From Spirochaetaceae bacterium (GTDB taxonomy: Bacteria; Spirochaetota; Spirochaetia; Treponematales; Treponemataceae), in contig JAGARR010000046.1 of NCBI GenBank assembly GCA_017622135.1, forward strand, positions 1-64,000: a DNA stretch of 64,000 bases, in the 5' to 3' direction. Positions within the stretch are counted from its first letter, which is position 1, and the number at the start of each line of letters is the position of its first letter. Shown here in pieces: positions 26,070 to 35,222 of this stretch. The position numbers and the translations under genes are program-made. The notes under the pieces were generated by a model. It was given only the letters and a program-made list of their open reading frames with translations, ran no database searches and had not been told where the DNA came from.

Positions 26070-26498
26070 ATGATACAGAAAATTGTTGCCGGCTACGGAA
26101 AACTCCTTATTTCCATTCTGAAAATCTTGATCCTCGTTGCCCTGTGTGCCTTGTTTGCCCTTGTGCTTGTTCTGCCCCTGTGGAAATTCGCTTCTGTGGC
26201 TCCGAAAATCTACAGCTACTGTGTTCTTTTCCTGTTGATTTCCGGCGTCATCTTCTTTTCTGGCAAGAGCGTCCGTCATTTTCTTACTGTGGGGTTTCCC
26301 TCTACCCAGGAGCGGAAACAACGAGTCAACAGGCTTTTGAAGGGACTGGGAAAAGTCCTTATAATTTTGTTGGGTATTTGCGGCATCGTCATGTGTATCT
26401 TGGCAGAGGCCGTAGCAGCAGCCTGGATGGTGCTTCTGGCGACCATCATCATATACGGGGTAATAGCCTTTGGAACGAAAAAAGAGAAACGCAATTAG
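26070..26498 (+). CDS. Small integral membrane protein
   Basis: 142 residues with about four hydrophobic helices (residues roughly 10-37, 45-63, 92-110, 112-132) and a basic C-terminus. No family recognised. Its end overlaps the M23 peptidase start by 29 bases, indicating coupling; a membrane accessory of the wall hydrolase is a possibility, not shown. Confidence 0.7.
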   Translation: MIQKIVAGYGKLLISILKILILVALCALFALVLVLPLWKFASVAPKIYSYCVLFLLISGVIFFSGKSVRHFLTVGFPSTQERKQRVNRLLKGLGKVLIILLGICGIVMCILAEAVAAAWMVLLATIIIYGVIAFGTKKEKRN

Positions 26499-27522
26499 TT
26501 GCACCAAGTTGCTTTACATCCTCCTGATGGTTGTCAGCCTTTGTCCCTCGTACCCCCAGCGTGCAGCTGAAGTGCAAGGTGATGGTATGCCGAGCATCTC
26601 CACGAGAACCAACGGAGCTCCAGCCACAATGCGGGAGATTCAGATAGATACCGATTCCCTCCAGACCATACCGGACTTCAAGCCGTCCAGACGTAATGAA
26701 AAAAGGGGAGAACCCCCAATCCTCCTGCCATTTGGCCAGTACATGAAGGAGGTGGAGGCAAACAACGAAAACATCAACGGACAAAGGAATTTCCAGCCAG
26801 GATTCTACCTCTATACCGTCAATGCCGACGACACGTCCCTGCCGGTGAAGGATCTCATCAGCCTAGCGGCACGGTTCACCATTCCCTATGAGGAGATTGC
26901 CCTTCTGAACGACTTGACCCCCAACGATAAGCTGGAAGGACAAACCCTCATTATTCCCAATGCCGCCGGCCTGTTCGTTCCCCTGAATCCCAAGAATTCC
27001 CTTGCCACCCTGGTAAAGAAACGGCTTTACAATCCCGATGGAGGAAATATATACATCATTGACGGGGAGCCGTTCCAGTACCACCCCACGGAGCGCATCA
27101 CCCCCACGGAACGCGCCTTTTTCCTGGACACGAACCTGCGGATGCCCCTGGACAACAGTGTCCTCACCTCCCACTATGGCAAACGGGTGAGTCCCATCAC
27201 CGGGCGGGAGCATTTACACCAGGGCATTGACCTTGCGGCACCAGAAGGCTCCAAGGTCTTTGCCTGTCAAGCGGGCATGGTCTCCGTCGCCACTTACGAC
27301 AATATTTTTGGCAATTACATCATCATCCAGCATGAAAACAGCCTCCAAAGTGTTTATGCCCACCTTTCGTCCATGGAGGTGCACACCGGAGATTCTGTTA
27401 TGAAGGGAAGTGTCATCGGCAGGGTTGGCAGTACCGGAGCCTCCACCGGCCCGCACCTGCACTTTGAGATCCGGAAGAACGGCAGGAGTCAGGATCCCAA
27501 AAGCCTCCTGCCAGCCATTTGA
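26470..27522 (+). CDS. LysM and M23-type peptidoglycan endopeptidase
   Basis: 350 residues. The TTG start at 26470 gives a basic n-region and signal peptide ('LLYILLMVVSLCPSYPQ'), preceded by a GGGG; ATG 26527 would cut into the signal. A LysM-like domain lies at about residues 110-170 ('LISLAARFTIPYEEIALLN'). The M23 domain (about 235-345) has 'HQGIDLAAPEG' and 'HLHFEIR', so the zinc ligands (H, D, H) and catalytic His are present. It would cut or bind peptidoglycan cross-links in the periplasm. Confidence 0.88.
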   Translation: MERKKRNAISCTKLLYILLMVVSLCPSYPQRAAEVQGDGMPSISTRTNGAPATMREIQIDTDSLQTIPDFKPSRRNEKRGEPPILLPFGQYMKEVEANNENINGQRNFQPGFYLYTVNADDTSLPVKDLISLAARFTIPYEEIALLNDLTPNDKLEGQTLIIPNAAGLFVPLNPKNSLATLVKKRLYNPDGGNIYIIDGEPFQYHPTERITPTERAFFLDTNLRMPLDNSVLTSHYGKRVSPITGREHLHQGIDLAAPEGSKVFACQAGMVSVATYDNIFGNYIIIQHENSLQSVYAHLSSMEVHTGDSVMKGSVIGRVGSTGASTGPHLHFEIRKNGRSQDPKSLLPAI

Positions 27523-27529
27523 GGTTGAG

Positions 27530-28525
27530 ATGAAAAGAGCCGGTACATTTACCCTTGTCTTGTCCATCCTCCTCTCCATAACGGCCGGCGGCTTTGGCGA
27601 GACCTTCCGCGTCCACAAAACGGTCATGGCTCCCATGCCAGAGACGGGCAATGTGACGGTAGAGGCTGGAATCAACGATGCGGTGGCCATCACCCTGCCC
27701 CAGGACACCACCTTCCTGCAGGGAATCGAGCTGGACATAAAGATTCCCGACGTGCTCTCACGATACTACGGCTCCGTGGCCTACTCCCTCTACACGGCCC
27801 TTACCCCCATGCCCGCTGAAAATACCATCAACTACACGGGAACACGTGAGATGATCGACACAATCCCCGGTCTCTTGAGCCTAAACCTCACTCTACCCCT
27901 AGTGGAACCCAACACCATCAGGAAGAATCCCTACAGCATACCCCTTCCCTCGGTCTATACACTGAATTCCTCCGCCATCTTCTTCCGCTTCCAGCTGGTG
28001 ATGAAGGGAATTCCAGAGGACTACGAGAAGGAACCCTTTGTGGTGACAGTGAAGCCCGTCTACGTAGACAGGGGAAGGATGGAGCTGGACATCACCTACC
28101 CCACAGATGAAAATGGTCAGCCGATGGAACTGCCCTACACCATCTTCCTTGACGAGCAGATGGTAACATTGGAAAACCAACGGATGATTCTAGATACAGG
28201 CACCCACCACATCTCCATTCTCTCGGACCATTTCAGAAACGAGACACGTACCTTCACCATAGAGCCGGCCAAGACAACGGTGGTGGACATCAGCCTCCGG
28301 GACATCGCCCCCACACTCCAGTTTGTGGCTCCCCACAACACCGTCATTTTCCTGGACGGCCAGGAGATTCCCTACACGAAGGAAGCCTTTGTCATACCTC
28401 AGGGGGATCATACAATTCGTTTTATAGTGGGAGATTACGAGACAGTGAAGACCATCCAGGCAGTGAACGGGAGATCTTATGTCATAAACCTTTCCCTAGA
28501 CGTTGAGGTTACAGAAACTCTATAA
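27530..28525 (+). CDS. Secreted protein with PEGA-like domains
   Basis: 331 residues with a signal peptide ('LVLSILLSITAGGFG'). The central part is beta-rich with no named domain; the C-terminal third has two PEGA-like units ('HNTVIFLDGQEIPY', 'VIPQGDHTIRFIVGDYE'). It begins seven bases after the M23 gene with SD GAGG. A periplasmic or surface role related to the wall hydrolase is inferred from the operon. Confidence 0.8.
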   Translation: MKRAGTFTLVLSILLSITAGGFGETFRVHKTVMAPMPETGNVTVEAGINDAVAITLPQDTTFLQGIELDIKIPDVLSRYYGSVAYSLYTALTPMPAENTINYTGTREMIDTIPGLLSLNLTLPLVEPNTIRKNPYSIPLPSVYTLNSSAIFFRFQLVMKGIPEDYEKEPFVVTVKPVYVDRGRMELDITYPTDENGQPMELPYTIFLDEQMVTLENQRMILDTGTHHISILSDHFRNETRTFTIEPAKTTVVDISLRDIAPTLQFVAPHNTVIFLDGQEIPYTKEAFVIPQGDHTIRFIVGDYETVKTIQAVNGRSYVINLSLDVEVTETL

Positions 28526-28565
28526 TTTTTCCTAAAGATTTTTGACATTACCCCCGATAATAAAG

Positions 28566-28647
28566 TATCGGATGTGCAGATCCCCTCCCACCCATTGCGC
28601 ATCCGAATGCCTGATGGCATGGCCGGCTTTTAGCCGGTCTTTTTTTT
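28566..28647 (+). ncRNA. Candidate C-rich-loop small RNA with terminator
   Basis: Between two convergent genes lie three consecutive hairpins: CGGATGTGC (28569-28577) with GCGCATCCG (28597-28605), whose 19-base loop contains CCCCTCCCACCC; ATGCC-TGAT-GGCAT (28607-28620); and GGCCGGC-TTTTA-GCCGGTC (28621-28639) followed by T8. A TTGACA at 28542-28547 lies upstream, although no good -10 is seen at the right distance. The C-rich loop is complementary to Shine-Dalgarno sequence. It could instead be only the terminator region of the upstream gene. Confidence 0.45.
28621..28647 (+). terminator. Rho-independent terminator
   Basis: Seven-pair G/C stem with TTTTA loop and eight T, the 3' end of the transcript described at 28566; also able to end the 26070-28525 operon. 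Confidence 0.85.
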
Positions 28648-28662
28648 GCTCAAATGAAATAA

Positions 28663-29571
28663 TCAGATCAGTTGGTTCAATGATTCCCGCAACAGCCCCA
28701 GGAACCGAACCTTCAGAAGGGGAATATCTACGGAGGAGGGCCAGCAAGAAGAAAAATGACTTCCTAGCAGGTTACAGGCGGCGGGCTTCACATCCTGACC
28801 GCCAGCATCCACTGAGAGACCTGCGAAACAGGCCTCCACCTGCTGGTCAAAGATATCGCTGGCAGTGGACAGCACGTCCTCCATCTCGTTTCGGGACAGG
28901 GGCAGCTTGGTTCCCACCAGCATATTCTCCAAATCCCGGCTCCTGAGACGCAGGATACCACAGAAGGCAATCCGCAGGTCCAGCAGGGTCTCCTTCTGAA
29001 TGCTGGCAAGAAAGGCGTAGGAGGCGCAGTTCTCCTCCAAGGTCCAGGTGGGCCCCACCCGGCGGAACAGGGACACGTCCCATTCATTCAGAGGAATGCG
29101 AACCTTTGTCAGGACGCTGGCAGCAGGAAGCTCATTCAGCTGGTTCATGGGGATGGTGATAATCTCCGTACCACGGCGGAATTCCAGCATGGCATCCATG
29201 GCCAAAAGCGGAGCAAAAAGGGTGCCTCGAACAGGTTGGAGACAGACATTGCCCCCCAAGGTGGCCATATTCCTGATGAGGGGAGTTGCCATGGAATTCA
29301 GAGCCTGAAAAAGGACAGGAGGCACATTTTGCTCTCCCAACTCCATGATGGCAGAAAGGGTCACTCCGGAACCTATCTCCATGTACCGCTCACGCTTCTC
29401 AATGTTCTTGAAGTCATTAATGTTGCGGATAATCAGGGATACCCTAGGCAGCTCACGAAGGAAGGTACAGCCGCCACAAATCTGAAGGTTCGACCTGCTT
29501 TTCAACTGGTAGAGTACATTATCTAGGCTAGATCCAAAGTAAACGTCCTTATTTCTTTCCACTCCGTCCAT
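28663..29571 (-). CDS. FAD-binding medium subunit, xanthine dehydrogenase/CO dehydrogenase family
   Basis: 302 residues. The FAD-binding PCMH-type signature is visible: 'QICGGCTFLRE', 'IEIGSGVTLSAI'-like 'MEIGSGVTLSAIMEL', and 'PLIRNMATLGGNVCL'. In molybdenum hydroxylases this subunit passes electrons to or from FAD. The start ATG 29571 overlaps the end of the [2Fe-2S] subunit gene by 23 bases. It is the last gene of the five-gene minus-strand unit starting at 34976. Confidence 0.85.
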   Translation of the reverse strand: MDGVERNKDVYFGSSLDNVLYQLKSRSNLQICGGCTFLRELPRVSLIIRNINDFKNIEKRERYMEIGSGVTLSAIMELGEQNVPPVLFQALNSMATPLIRNMATLGGNVCLQPVRGTLFAPLLAMDAMLEFRRGTEIITIPMNQLNELPAASVLTKVRIPLNEWDVSLFRRVGPTWTLEENCASYAFLASIQKETLLDLRIAFCGILRLRSRDLENMLVGTKLPLSRNEMEDVLSTASDIFDQQVEACFAGLSVDAGGQDVKPAACNLLGSHFSSCWPSSVDIPLLKVRFLGLLRESLNQLI

Positions 29572-30091
29572 TTCTACTATTCCTGCTAGTTTTACTTCCC
29601 TTTTGTGACCTGCCTGACCGCTGGCCAGACTGCTTCTGGAAGGCCGCCACCGCATACATGATCCCCTGCACCAAATTATCCTGCTCCGTACAGCTACAGT
29701 TGAAGTGACGTACCATGTCCTGCACCAGCTGCAGGGTTGGATGCTTGTAGGCAGAAATCAAGCTGTAGGTGGCCAGAATCTTTCCTGCGTTGCAATAACC
29801 GCAGAGTTTGATACCAGCCTTGCCAAAGGCCTCAATGATAACCTTATATTCTGGTGTCTTGGAAAAATACTCCAGGGTGATGATGGTGGCATCCCTGACG
29901 GCAGCCAAGGGTATGAGACAAGAGGCCGCCGCCCTGCCCCCCACCAGCACAGTACAGGAACCACAGCGGCCGGTGGCGCACCCCAGCTTTGCAGAAATGA
30001 TTCCCTCCCGCCGCAGCACCTTTAGGAGACTCAAAGCCGGATCAGCTTCCAGCACCGTAAGCTCCCCATTCAAAATAACTGGAATCTTCAC
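29549..30091 (-). CDS. [2Fe-2S] small subunit, xanthine dehydrogenase/CoxS family
   Basis: 180 residues. N-terminal plant-type cluster: 'LGCATGRCGSC' and a fourth Cys in 'AASCLIP'; second helical cluster domain: 'CGYCNAGK' and 'CSC'. All eight cysteines are present. The C-terminal tail is unusual, Ser/Arg/Lys-rich. GTG 30091 overlaps the large-subunit stop (GTGA), with AGGAGGAGG upstream. Confidence 0.9.
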   Translation of the reverse strand: MKIPVILNGELTVLEADPALSLLKVLRREGIISAKLGCATGRCGSCTVLVGGRAAASCLIPLAAVRDATIITLEYFSKTPEYKVIIEAFGKAGIKLCGYCNAGKILATYSLISAYKHPTLQLVQDMVRHFNCSCTEQDNLVQGIMYAVAAFQKQSGQRSGRSQKGSKTSRNSRNGRSGKK

Positions 30092-32190
30092 TGCGCCTCC
30101 TCCTGAATTGCTGCCTCTCCTGCAAGCACCTGCCCCTCCATCTTGCTCTGGCAAGGAGAAAGAGCCTGGCATACATAGTTGTATTCCAGGGGAATGCTGG
30201 AGATTACCGTATTATAAGCCTGGGAAATGGCGGCAGCAACGGCACTGGGCAACAAGGAGTACACCAAACCTCCCAGCTGCTTTGGTTCCTTGCTTCCAGG
30301 AAGAAGCTCTACAAAAATATCCTTTACCTCAATTTCCTCCATAAGAACTAGCTCACAGAGGCTTTCCCGCACTGCGGCCTTGATGGTAGAAATGGCTCTT
30401 TCCTTGGAAAGTATTTCTCCTCCCTCAATGGCAATCCATATTCCCCGCAGGATGGTTTTGAAAGTATAGGGGTCAAGCTCAACCTCCGCTGTAGCAGCAC
30501 CAGTGGCGGTGGTGAAGAAGGGTTCCCCGGAGAAGCTCTCCTGATCCCACTGCTTCTTCTGGCTGCTGGTGAGTCCACGGGAAACATGGATGGGAAGAGC
30601 CTGCTGAAACCGCTTTTTTTGGATTGCTGTGCAGCATTTTCGCAGCAACTGGGTCATGATACCCACATTGCCGAAGAAGCCCGCCGGATGGAGTGGCTCT
30701 GAGTCGGGATGGAAATTGCCGTCTATGTGGATATTGGCCTCCGGCACATCCAATTCCTTGGACACAATCTTTATCCAGATATCGCGAATGGAGGGAGATG
30801 GTGGATAGGTGTGGATTGCCACACTACCGTCCTTCTCCAGAGTAAGCTCCATGGTCAGGTCCGAGGTATATTGGATGGCCCCCATAAAGCCGCTCCCCTC
30901 AAAGGCACAGGAAAGACCAATGCCACGAACCGGCACAGGACTGGTCAATTTTTTTTCCGGCGAATCCTCCCTTGTCAGGCTGAAGGACCAGTACTTTCTC
31001 TGGAAGCTGCTCTTGTCCACCACCGCCTGGATGACCTTCTCCAGATGGGTAAAGTTGAACTTGAAGGGCTTGCTGGGACTGACCACATGGTTCAACAACC
31101 GCACCTCGTGGGGCATCCTTCCCACCCGCCGAGCGATTTCGTACAGATGCGTTTCCAATGCAAAGAAAATCTGGCTGTCCATCCGCTGCAGGGTCAAGGC
31201 GGTGGGAGGTGTCTGTGACCGCACGGCGTAGGCCTCAATCTTGTAGACAGGGGGATTGTACACCCCCAAGGAGGCCACCACCATCCTGCTGATAAGGTCG
31301 TTAATGAAGGGATTGTAGATGCCAGTATCCACCACAATGGAGGCAATCAGGGCAAGAATCCTGCCGTTGGGAGCCACCGAGCTACGGTAGTTCACCACAA
31401 CCGGTGCCGGCCGCTCGTAGTACAGCTCCTGCTCCTCACGGGTCAAAAGAATACGCACCGGCTTTCGGCACAGATAAGCAGCCATGGCCACCTGGGCAGA
31501 CAAAATGGCAGAATACCACTGGGAATTGTTCCGTCCCCCAGCCGCCAAGGTCTTTCTGATCTCCACCTGCTGGGGAAGGATACCCAGGCCGGCGGCAATG
31601 GACCGTCGCACCTGGCTGAACCATTGGACAGGGGCATAGAGCACTAAAGTCTCTCCCTTGTACAAGGCAAGACCACCTGCCGCCTCGCCACATTGGGAGG
31701 AGTAGCAGTTACTGGAATAGCTTCCCTCCAGAGGAATGTCAGCCTCGGCAAAAAGCAGCTCAGCATCACCACCATCGGAAAGGGTACGGCAGGCAATGAT
31801 ATCCTGAGGCTCCAGCACCTCCGTTGACAAGGAACGCTCCTCCACCTTGTGGAAGCGAATCACCACCTCCTTTACCAGCTGCTGCAAATCAATCTTATCA
31901 GGGCCCACCAGAATTCCCAGGGGCTCCCCCTGGTAGGACACCGTCTCATCCGCCAGCAGAGGAATACTGGTTCCAAGGATGGAAATGGTCTTGCTACCGG
32001 GAATATCCTTTGCCGTGTAGAGGAAATATCCTTCCGGAAGATGGGGATGGGTAATGGAACGAATTCGCCCCATGGACAAGGGACTACGAATCAGGACCGC
32101 ATACAAAAGTCCCTCTGGCTTCAAATCGGAGAAGAAGGATGATGCGAAGTTTACCAACTGCCTGCCAGGTGGTCGTCGTCTAGTTGCCAT
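30088..32190 (-). CDS. Divergent molybdopterin-binding large subunit-like protein
   Basis: 700 residues, aligning by eye along the whole length of xanthine dehydrogenase-family large subunits: 'LYAVLIRSPL', 'KDIPGSKTI', 'VSYQGEPLGILVG', 'RKPVRILLTREEQ', 'NGRILALIASIVVDTGIY', 'EIARRVGRMPHEVRLLN'. But the cofactor loop normally GGGFGGK is 'AAGGRNNSQ', the RGFG element is 'LTLQRMD', and the C-terminal GxGE with the catalytic Glu is 'QLGGLVYSLLP'. It may lack molybdopterin or have changed chemistry. T. pallidum TP0080, annotated as quinoline 2-oxidoreductase, is probably its counterpart (from memory). Confidence 0.78.
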   Translation of the reverse strand: MATRRRPPGRQLVNFASSFFSDLKPEGLLYAVLIRSPLSMGRIRSITHPHLPEGYFLYTAKDIPGSKTISILGTSIPLLADETVSYQGEPLGILVGPDKIDLQQLVKEVVIRFHKVEERSLSTEVLEPQDIIACRTLSDGGDAELLFAEADIPLEGSYSSNCYSSQCGEAAGGLALYKGETLVLYAPVQWFSQVRRSIAAGLGILPQQVEIRKTLAAGGRNNSQWYSAILSAQVAMAAYLCRKPVRILLTREEQELYYERPAPVVVNYRSSVAPNGRILALIASIVVDTGIYNPFINDLISRMVVASLGVYNPPVYKIEAYAVRSQTPPTALTLQRMDSQIFFALETHLYEIARRVGRMPHEVRLLNHVVSPSKPFKFNFTHLEKVIQAVVDKSSFQRKYWSFSLTREDSPEKKLTSPVPVRGIGLSCAFEGSGFMGAIQYTSDLTMELTLEKDGSVAIHTYPPSPSIRDIWIKIVSKELDVPEANIHIDGNFHPDSEPLHPAGFFGNVGIMTQLLRKCCTAIQKKRFQQALPIHVSRGLTSSQKKQWDQESFSGEPFFTTATGAATAEVELDPYTFKTILRGIWIAIEGGEILSKERAISTIKAAVRESLCELVLMEEIEVKDIFVELLPGSKEPKQLGGLVYSLLPSAVAAAISQAYNTVISSIPLEYNYVCQALSPCQSKMEGQVLAGEAAIQEEAQ

Positions 32191-33508
32191 AATGTGCCAC
32201 TCCTATCCCGATGACGGCATCTATCACCCGCTGGACCATATCCTCACTCATGCCGGGCCAGAAGGGCAGCGAGATGCTGGTCTCGAACCGTTCCTGGGCC
32301 TGGGGAAAGTCGGCGGCATCCAGCTGGAAGGCACGCTTCAGGTAGTCCAGGCGGAAATGGGGGATGAAGTGCATGGAGACTCCCAGCCCCGCCTCCTGCA
32401 GCTTGCGGGAAAACTCGTTTCTAGAAATGGTGAGTTTGTCAGGAACAATCCGCAGGATGTACAGGTGCCAGGCATTGCCATCTCCGTCGGGAGGCAGCTG
32501 GAGGAAGTCATAGCGGGCAAAGGCCTCGTTGTACCGGCGGGCAATCTCCTTGCGCTGCCGGAGCAAGAGGTCGGCCTTCCGCAGCTGAACCCGCCCCAAG
32601 GCGGCCAAGAGATCCGGCAGATTGAACTTGTAGCCCGGGGCCACCACATCGTACTCCCAGGAGGCCCGGTCGCTGGTGTAGCGATTCCATACCGGCCGGT
32701 CAATGCCGTGCATCCGCATGGTGGCCATGCACTGGGCGTATTCTGGATTCCTGGTGCAAATCATGCCGCCCTCCGCCGTGGTGATGGTCTTGGTGGCGTA
32801 AAAGGAATAGACGCCGATGTCCCCCAGGGTGCCGGCAAAGCCCCTGGCAGTTCGTGAGGGAAAGGCGTGGGCGGCATCCTCCACCACCGGCACGCCGTAC
32901 CTGGCGGCGATGGCGCAGATCTCATCCATATTACAGGGAAGGCCCGCAATATGGACAGGCACCACCGCCCGAATGTCCTTGTGCAGGGCAAGCTGCCGCT
33001 CCACCTGGGCGGGATCGATGTTGTAGCCCTCGGCCTCCACATCGGCATAGAGCACCCCGCCCCCAAGATGGCAGGCGGCGGTGGCGGTGGAGACAAAGGT
33101 GTAGGGCGTGGTGAGAATCCTTCCCGGCGAGTCCCTTTCATTGGGGGCGGCGCAATCTGGGTGGAAGCCAAAGGAAGCCGTCCAGCCGCCAACACCGCAG
33201 GCCAAATAGGCCAGCTGGAGACCGCTGGTGGCACTGTTCACGGCCAGGGCGTGGAGCTTTCCCTGACAGGAGCCACCACTCTCAAAGCCAGTGTCCTCAT
33301 GGTGCGGTCCACCGGCTGGATGGCCCGTTACAAAGGCGGCGAATTCCTCCTCAAAGGCCAGGGCTTCCTTGGCAGTGGTGAGCCAGCCGGAGCGCAGCAC
33401 CCGCAGTACAGCCTCCTCCTCCTCCTCCCCAATGGCGGGGACGGAGAAGGGAATGAAATCAGCCTTGGACTGGCTTTCAGGCAAAGATTCCGTCCTATTC
33501 CTGCTCAT
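32180..33508 (-). CDS. DegT/DnrJ/EryC1-type PLP sugar aminotransferase
   Basis: 442 residues. The fold-type I aminotransferase signatures are 'GWLTTAKEALAFEEEFA', 'NSATSGLQLAY', 'VVEDAAHAF' and the PLP Lys in 'YSFYATKTITTAEGGM'. It would aminate a 4-keto (or 3-keto) nucleotide sugar made by the upstream enzyme. Two Gly-rich insertions (about residues 60-80 and 105-125) lengthen it beyond the usual 370-390. It overlaps its neighbours by 11 and 14 bases, a tightly coupled operon. T. pallidum SpsC (TP0078) is the likely counterpart, from memory. Confidence 0.9.
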   Translation of the reverse strand: MSRNRTESLPESQSKADFIPFSVPAIGEEEEEAVLRVLRSGWLTTAKEALAFEEEFAAFVTGHPAGGPHHEDTGFESGGSCQGKLHALAVNSATSGLQLAYLACGVGGWTASFGFHPDCAAPNERDSPGRILTTPYTFVSTATAACHLGGGVLYADVEAEGYNIDPAQVERQLALHKDIRAVVPVHIAGLPCNMDEICAIAARYGVPVVEDAAHAFPSRTARGFAGTLGDIGVYSFYATKTITTAEGGMICTRNPEYAQCMATMRMHGIDRPVWNRYTSDRASWEYDVVAPGYKFNLPDLLAALGRVQLRKADLLLRQRKEIARRYNEAFARYDFLQLPPDGDGNAWHLYILRIVPDKLTISRNEFSRKLQEAGLGVSMHFIPHFRLDYLKRAFQLDAADFPQAQERFETSISLPFWPGMSEDMVQRVIDAVIGIGVAHYGN

Positions 33509-34976
33509 CGTAGAACTCCTTCAGCGAGGGGACGGCATCACAGAGCACATCCACCAGGTATTCCGCATTGCGGTACACCGCTGCCCTGGCAGGGTCGAAG
33601 GTGCACACGGGGGCGAGCGCCGCCAGCAGCTCCTGCAATTGCTGTCCCATGGAAGAGCTGAGCAGCCGCAGGATCTTCGGGTATTCCGTGGGGGTGGGCT
33701 CCTCCTCCTCCAGCCACAGCGGCTCGTCCAGCCGCTCGCCCTTGCGCAGGCCCGTGAGGATGATGTCCACGTCCTTATACGGCTCGTAGCCGGAGAAGCG
33801 GATCACCTGCTCCGCCAGCTCCAGGATGCGCACCGGCTCCCCCATGTCCAGAAGGTAGGTGGAGCCATTCTGCCCCACCCCGCCGGTCTCCAGCACCAGA
33901 GAGCAGGCCTCCGGGATGGTCATAAAATAGCGCTTCATCTCAGGATGGGTGACGGTGAGGGGCAGCCCCGTCTTCAGCTGGTCCATGAACACCGGCAGGA
34001 CGGAGCCTCTGGAGCCAAGGACGTTGCCAAAGCGCACGAACATGAAGGAGTCCTGCACATTGGCCTTCTGCGCCGCATCCAGCACCAGCTTCTCGCACAG
34101 CATCTTGGACACCCCATAGACCGACACGGGAGAAACAGCCTTGTCGGTGGAAATCAGCACAAAGCGATGGACCCCATGCTCCAGGGCAGCGTCCAGCAGG
34201 TTCTTGGTGCCGAATACGTTATTCTCGATGACAGCCACAGGATTCTCCTCCATCAGCGGCACGTGCTTGTAGGCGGCGCAATGGAAGATGACATCGCAGC
34301 GGAGCTTGGAGACAATGTGGCGGGTATACTCCCGGTCCTTGAGGTCCCCGATAACCGGGATGATGGTGGCCTTCTCCCCCACTCCCTCCCGCTGAAGGGT
34401 ACGAAGCTCACGGTCGATGAGGTAGATGGAATTCTCCCCATGCCCCAAAAGGTAGAGCCGCTGGGCGCCGCCATACAAAAGCTGGCGGGCAAGTTCCGAA
34501 CCGATGGAGCCACCGGCCCCGGTGATGAGGACCCGCCTTCCCCGAAGATAGGCCAGGCTCTCCTTCAGCGGGATGGTAACCGGGGTGCGGCCCAGTATGT
34601 CCAGCGGGTCGATCTCACGGGTCTGGATGAAATGGGCGCTGCCGTCCACAATCTGGGAGATGGCAGGAAGAATCTTTATGCGGCTGAAGCCCTTCTTGCG
34701 CAGGCCGTCGTACACCGTGCGGATCCTGTCGTTGGGCGTGCTGGGCATGGCGATGATGGCCTCATCCCCGTCCTCGAATCCCAGAACGGGAATGGTCCTG
34801 TCTATGGGACCAAGCACCGGAATCCCATCGATTTCTGTACCTATCAGATTGGCATCGTCGTCAAGGAAGGCCGCCACCCGGCCGAAAATCTTCTTGCGGG
34901 CAATCTCCTCCGCAATCATCTGACCTGCAAAGCCAGCTCCAATTATGTACAGCTTCTTTCCAGCCTGCCCTGTCAT
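33495..34976 (-). CDS. Nucleotide-sugar 4,6-dehydratase/epimerase, CapD/FlaA1 family (soluble form)
   Basis: 493 residues. An N-terminal Rossmann-like domain ('LYIIGAGFAGQMIAEEI', 'FLDDD') is followed by the SDR catalytic domain: 'LITGAGGSIGSELARQLL', 'FHCAAYKHVPLMEENP', 'STDKAVSPVSVYGVSK' with the YxxxK pair, and 'FVRFGNVLGS'. The membrane helices of WbpM-like proteins are absent. Start ATG 34976 has GGGAGG five bases upstream, better than the longer ORF. First gene of the operon; product probably feeds the aminotransferase. Confidence 0.88.
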   Translation of the reverse strand: MTGQAGKKLYIIGAGFAGQMIAEEIARKKIFGRVAAFLDDDANLIGTEIDGIPVLGPIDRTIPVLGFEDGDEAIIAMPSTPNDRIRTVYDGLRKKGFSRIKILPAISQIVDGSAHFIQTREIDPLDILGRTPVTIPLKESLAYLRGRRVLITGAGGSIGSELARQLLYGGAQRLYLLGHGENSIYLIDRELRTLQREGVGEKATIIPVIGDLKDREYTRHIVSKLRCDVIFHCAAYKHVPLMEENPVAVIENNVFGTKNLLDAALEHGVHRFVLISTDKAVSPVSVYGVSKMLCEKLVLDAAQKANVQDSFMFVRFGNVLGSRGSVLPVFMDQLKTGLPLTVTHPEMKRYFMTIPEACSLVLETGGVGQNGSTYLLDMGEPVRILELAEQVIRFSGYEPYKDVDIILTGLRKGERLDEPLWLEEEEPTPTEYPKILRLLSSSMGQQLQELLAALAPVCTFDPARAAVYRNAEYLVDVLCDAVPSLKEFYDEQE

Positions 34977-35160
34977 ACAACCTCCCACAGACAGCATTTT
35001 TACTATTAGCAAGACTATAGCACACAAAAACCATTTCTTCAACGAAAACTAAATAAGATGAGAAGAAAATAAAACTACTTTTATAAGTAGTTCTAATCCC
35101 TAAAAAAAAAAAGTCGATATATAAAACGGTACCTTTTAAAATGTAAGGTATACTGAATAA

Positions 35161-35222
35161 ACTCCTTTCAAAACGAATTGTTTTTTGGAGTAATTTTTGA
35201 CGATGAAATGAGTTTTATCGTC
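35161..35222 (+). other. Structured 5' leader of the 35233 gene
   Basis: Downstream of a TATACT (35149-35154), ACTCC...GGAGT with inner AAAAC/GTTTT forms a stem, then GACGAT/ATCGTC forms a second hairpin that ends just before the SD GGGGGTGGGA. A perfect 8-bp hairpin (AACTACTT/AAGTAGTT) lies upstream near 35071-35091. The roughly 250-base gap 34977-35232 holds nothing else I can identify. Confidence 0.4.

Noticed and set aside
33291-35009. 572-codon open frame opposite the DegT and CapD/FlaA1-type genes
   Set aside because: Same antisense effect over two genes with recognisable domains; no SD and implausible composition.
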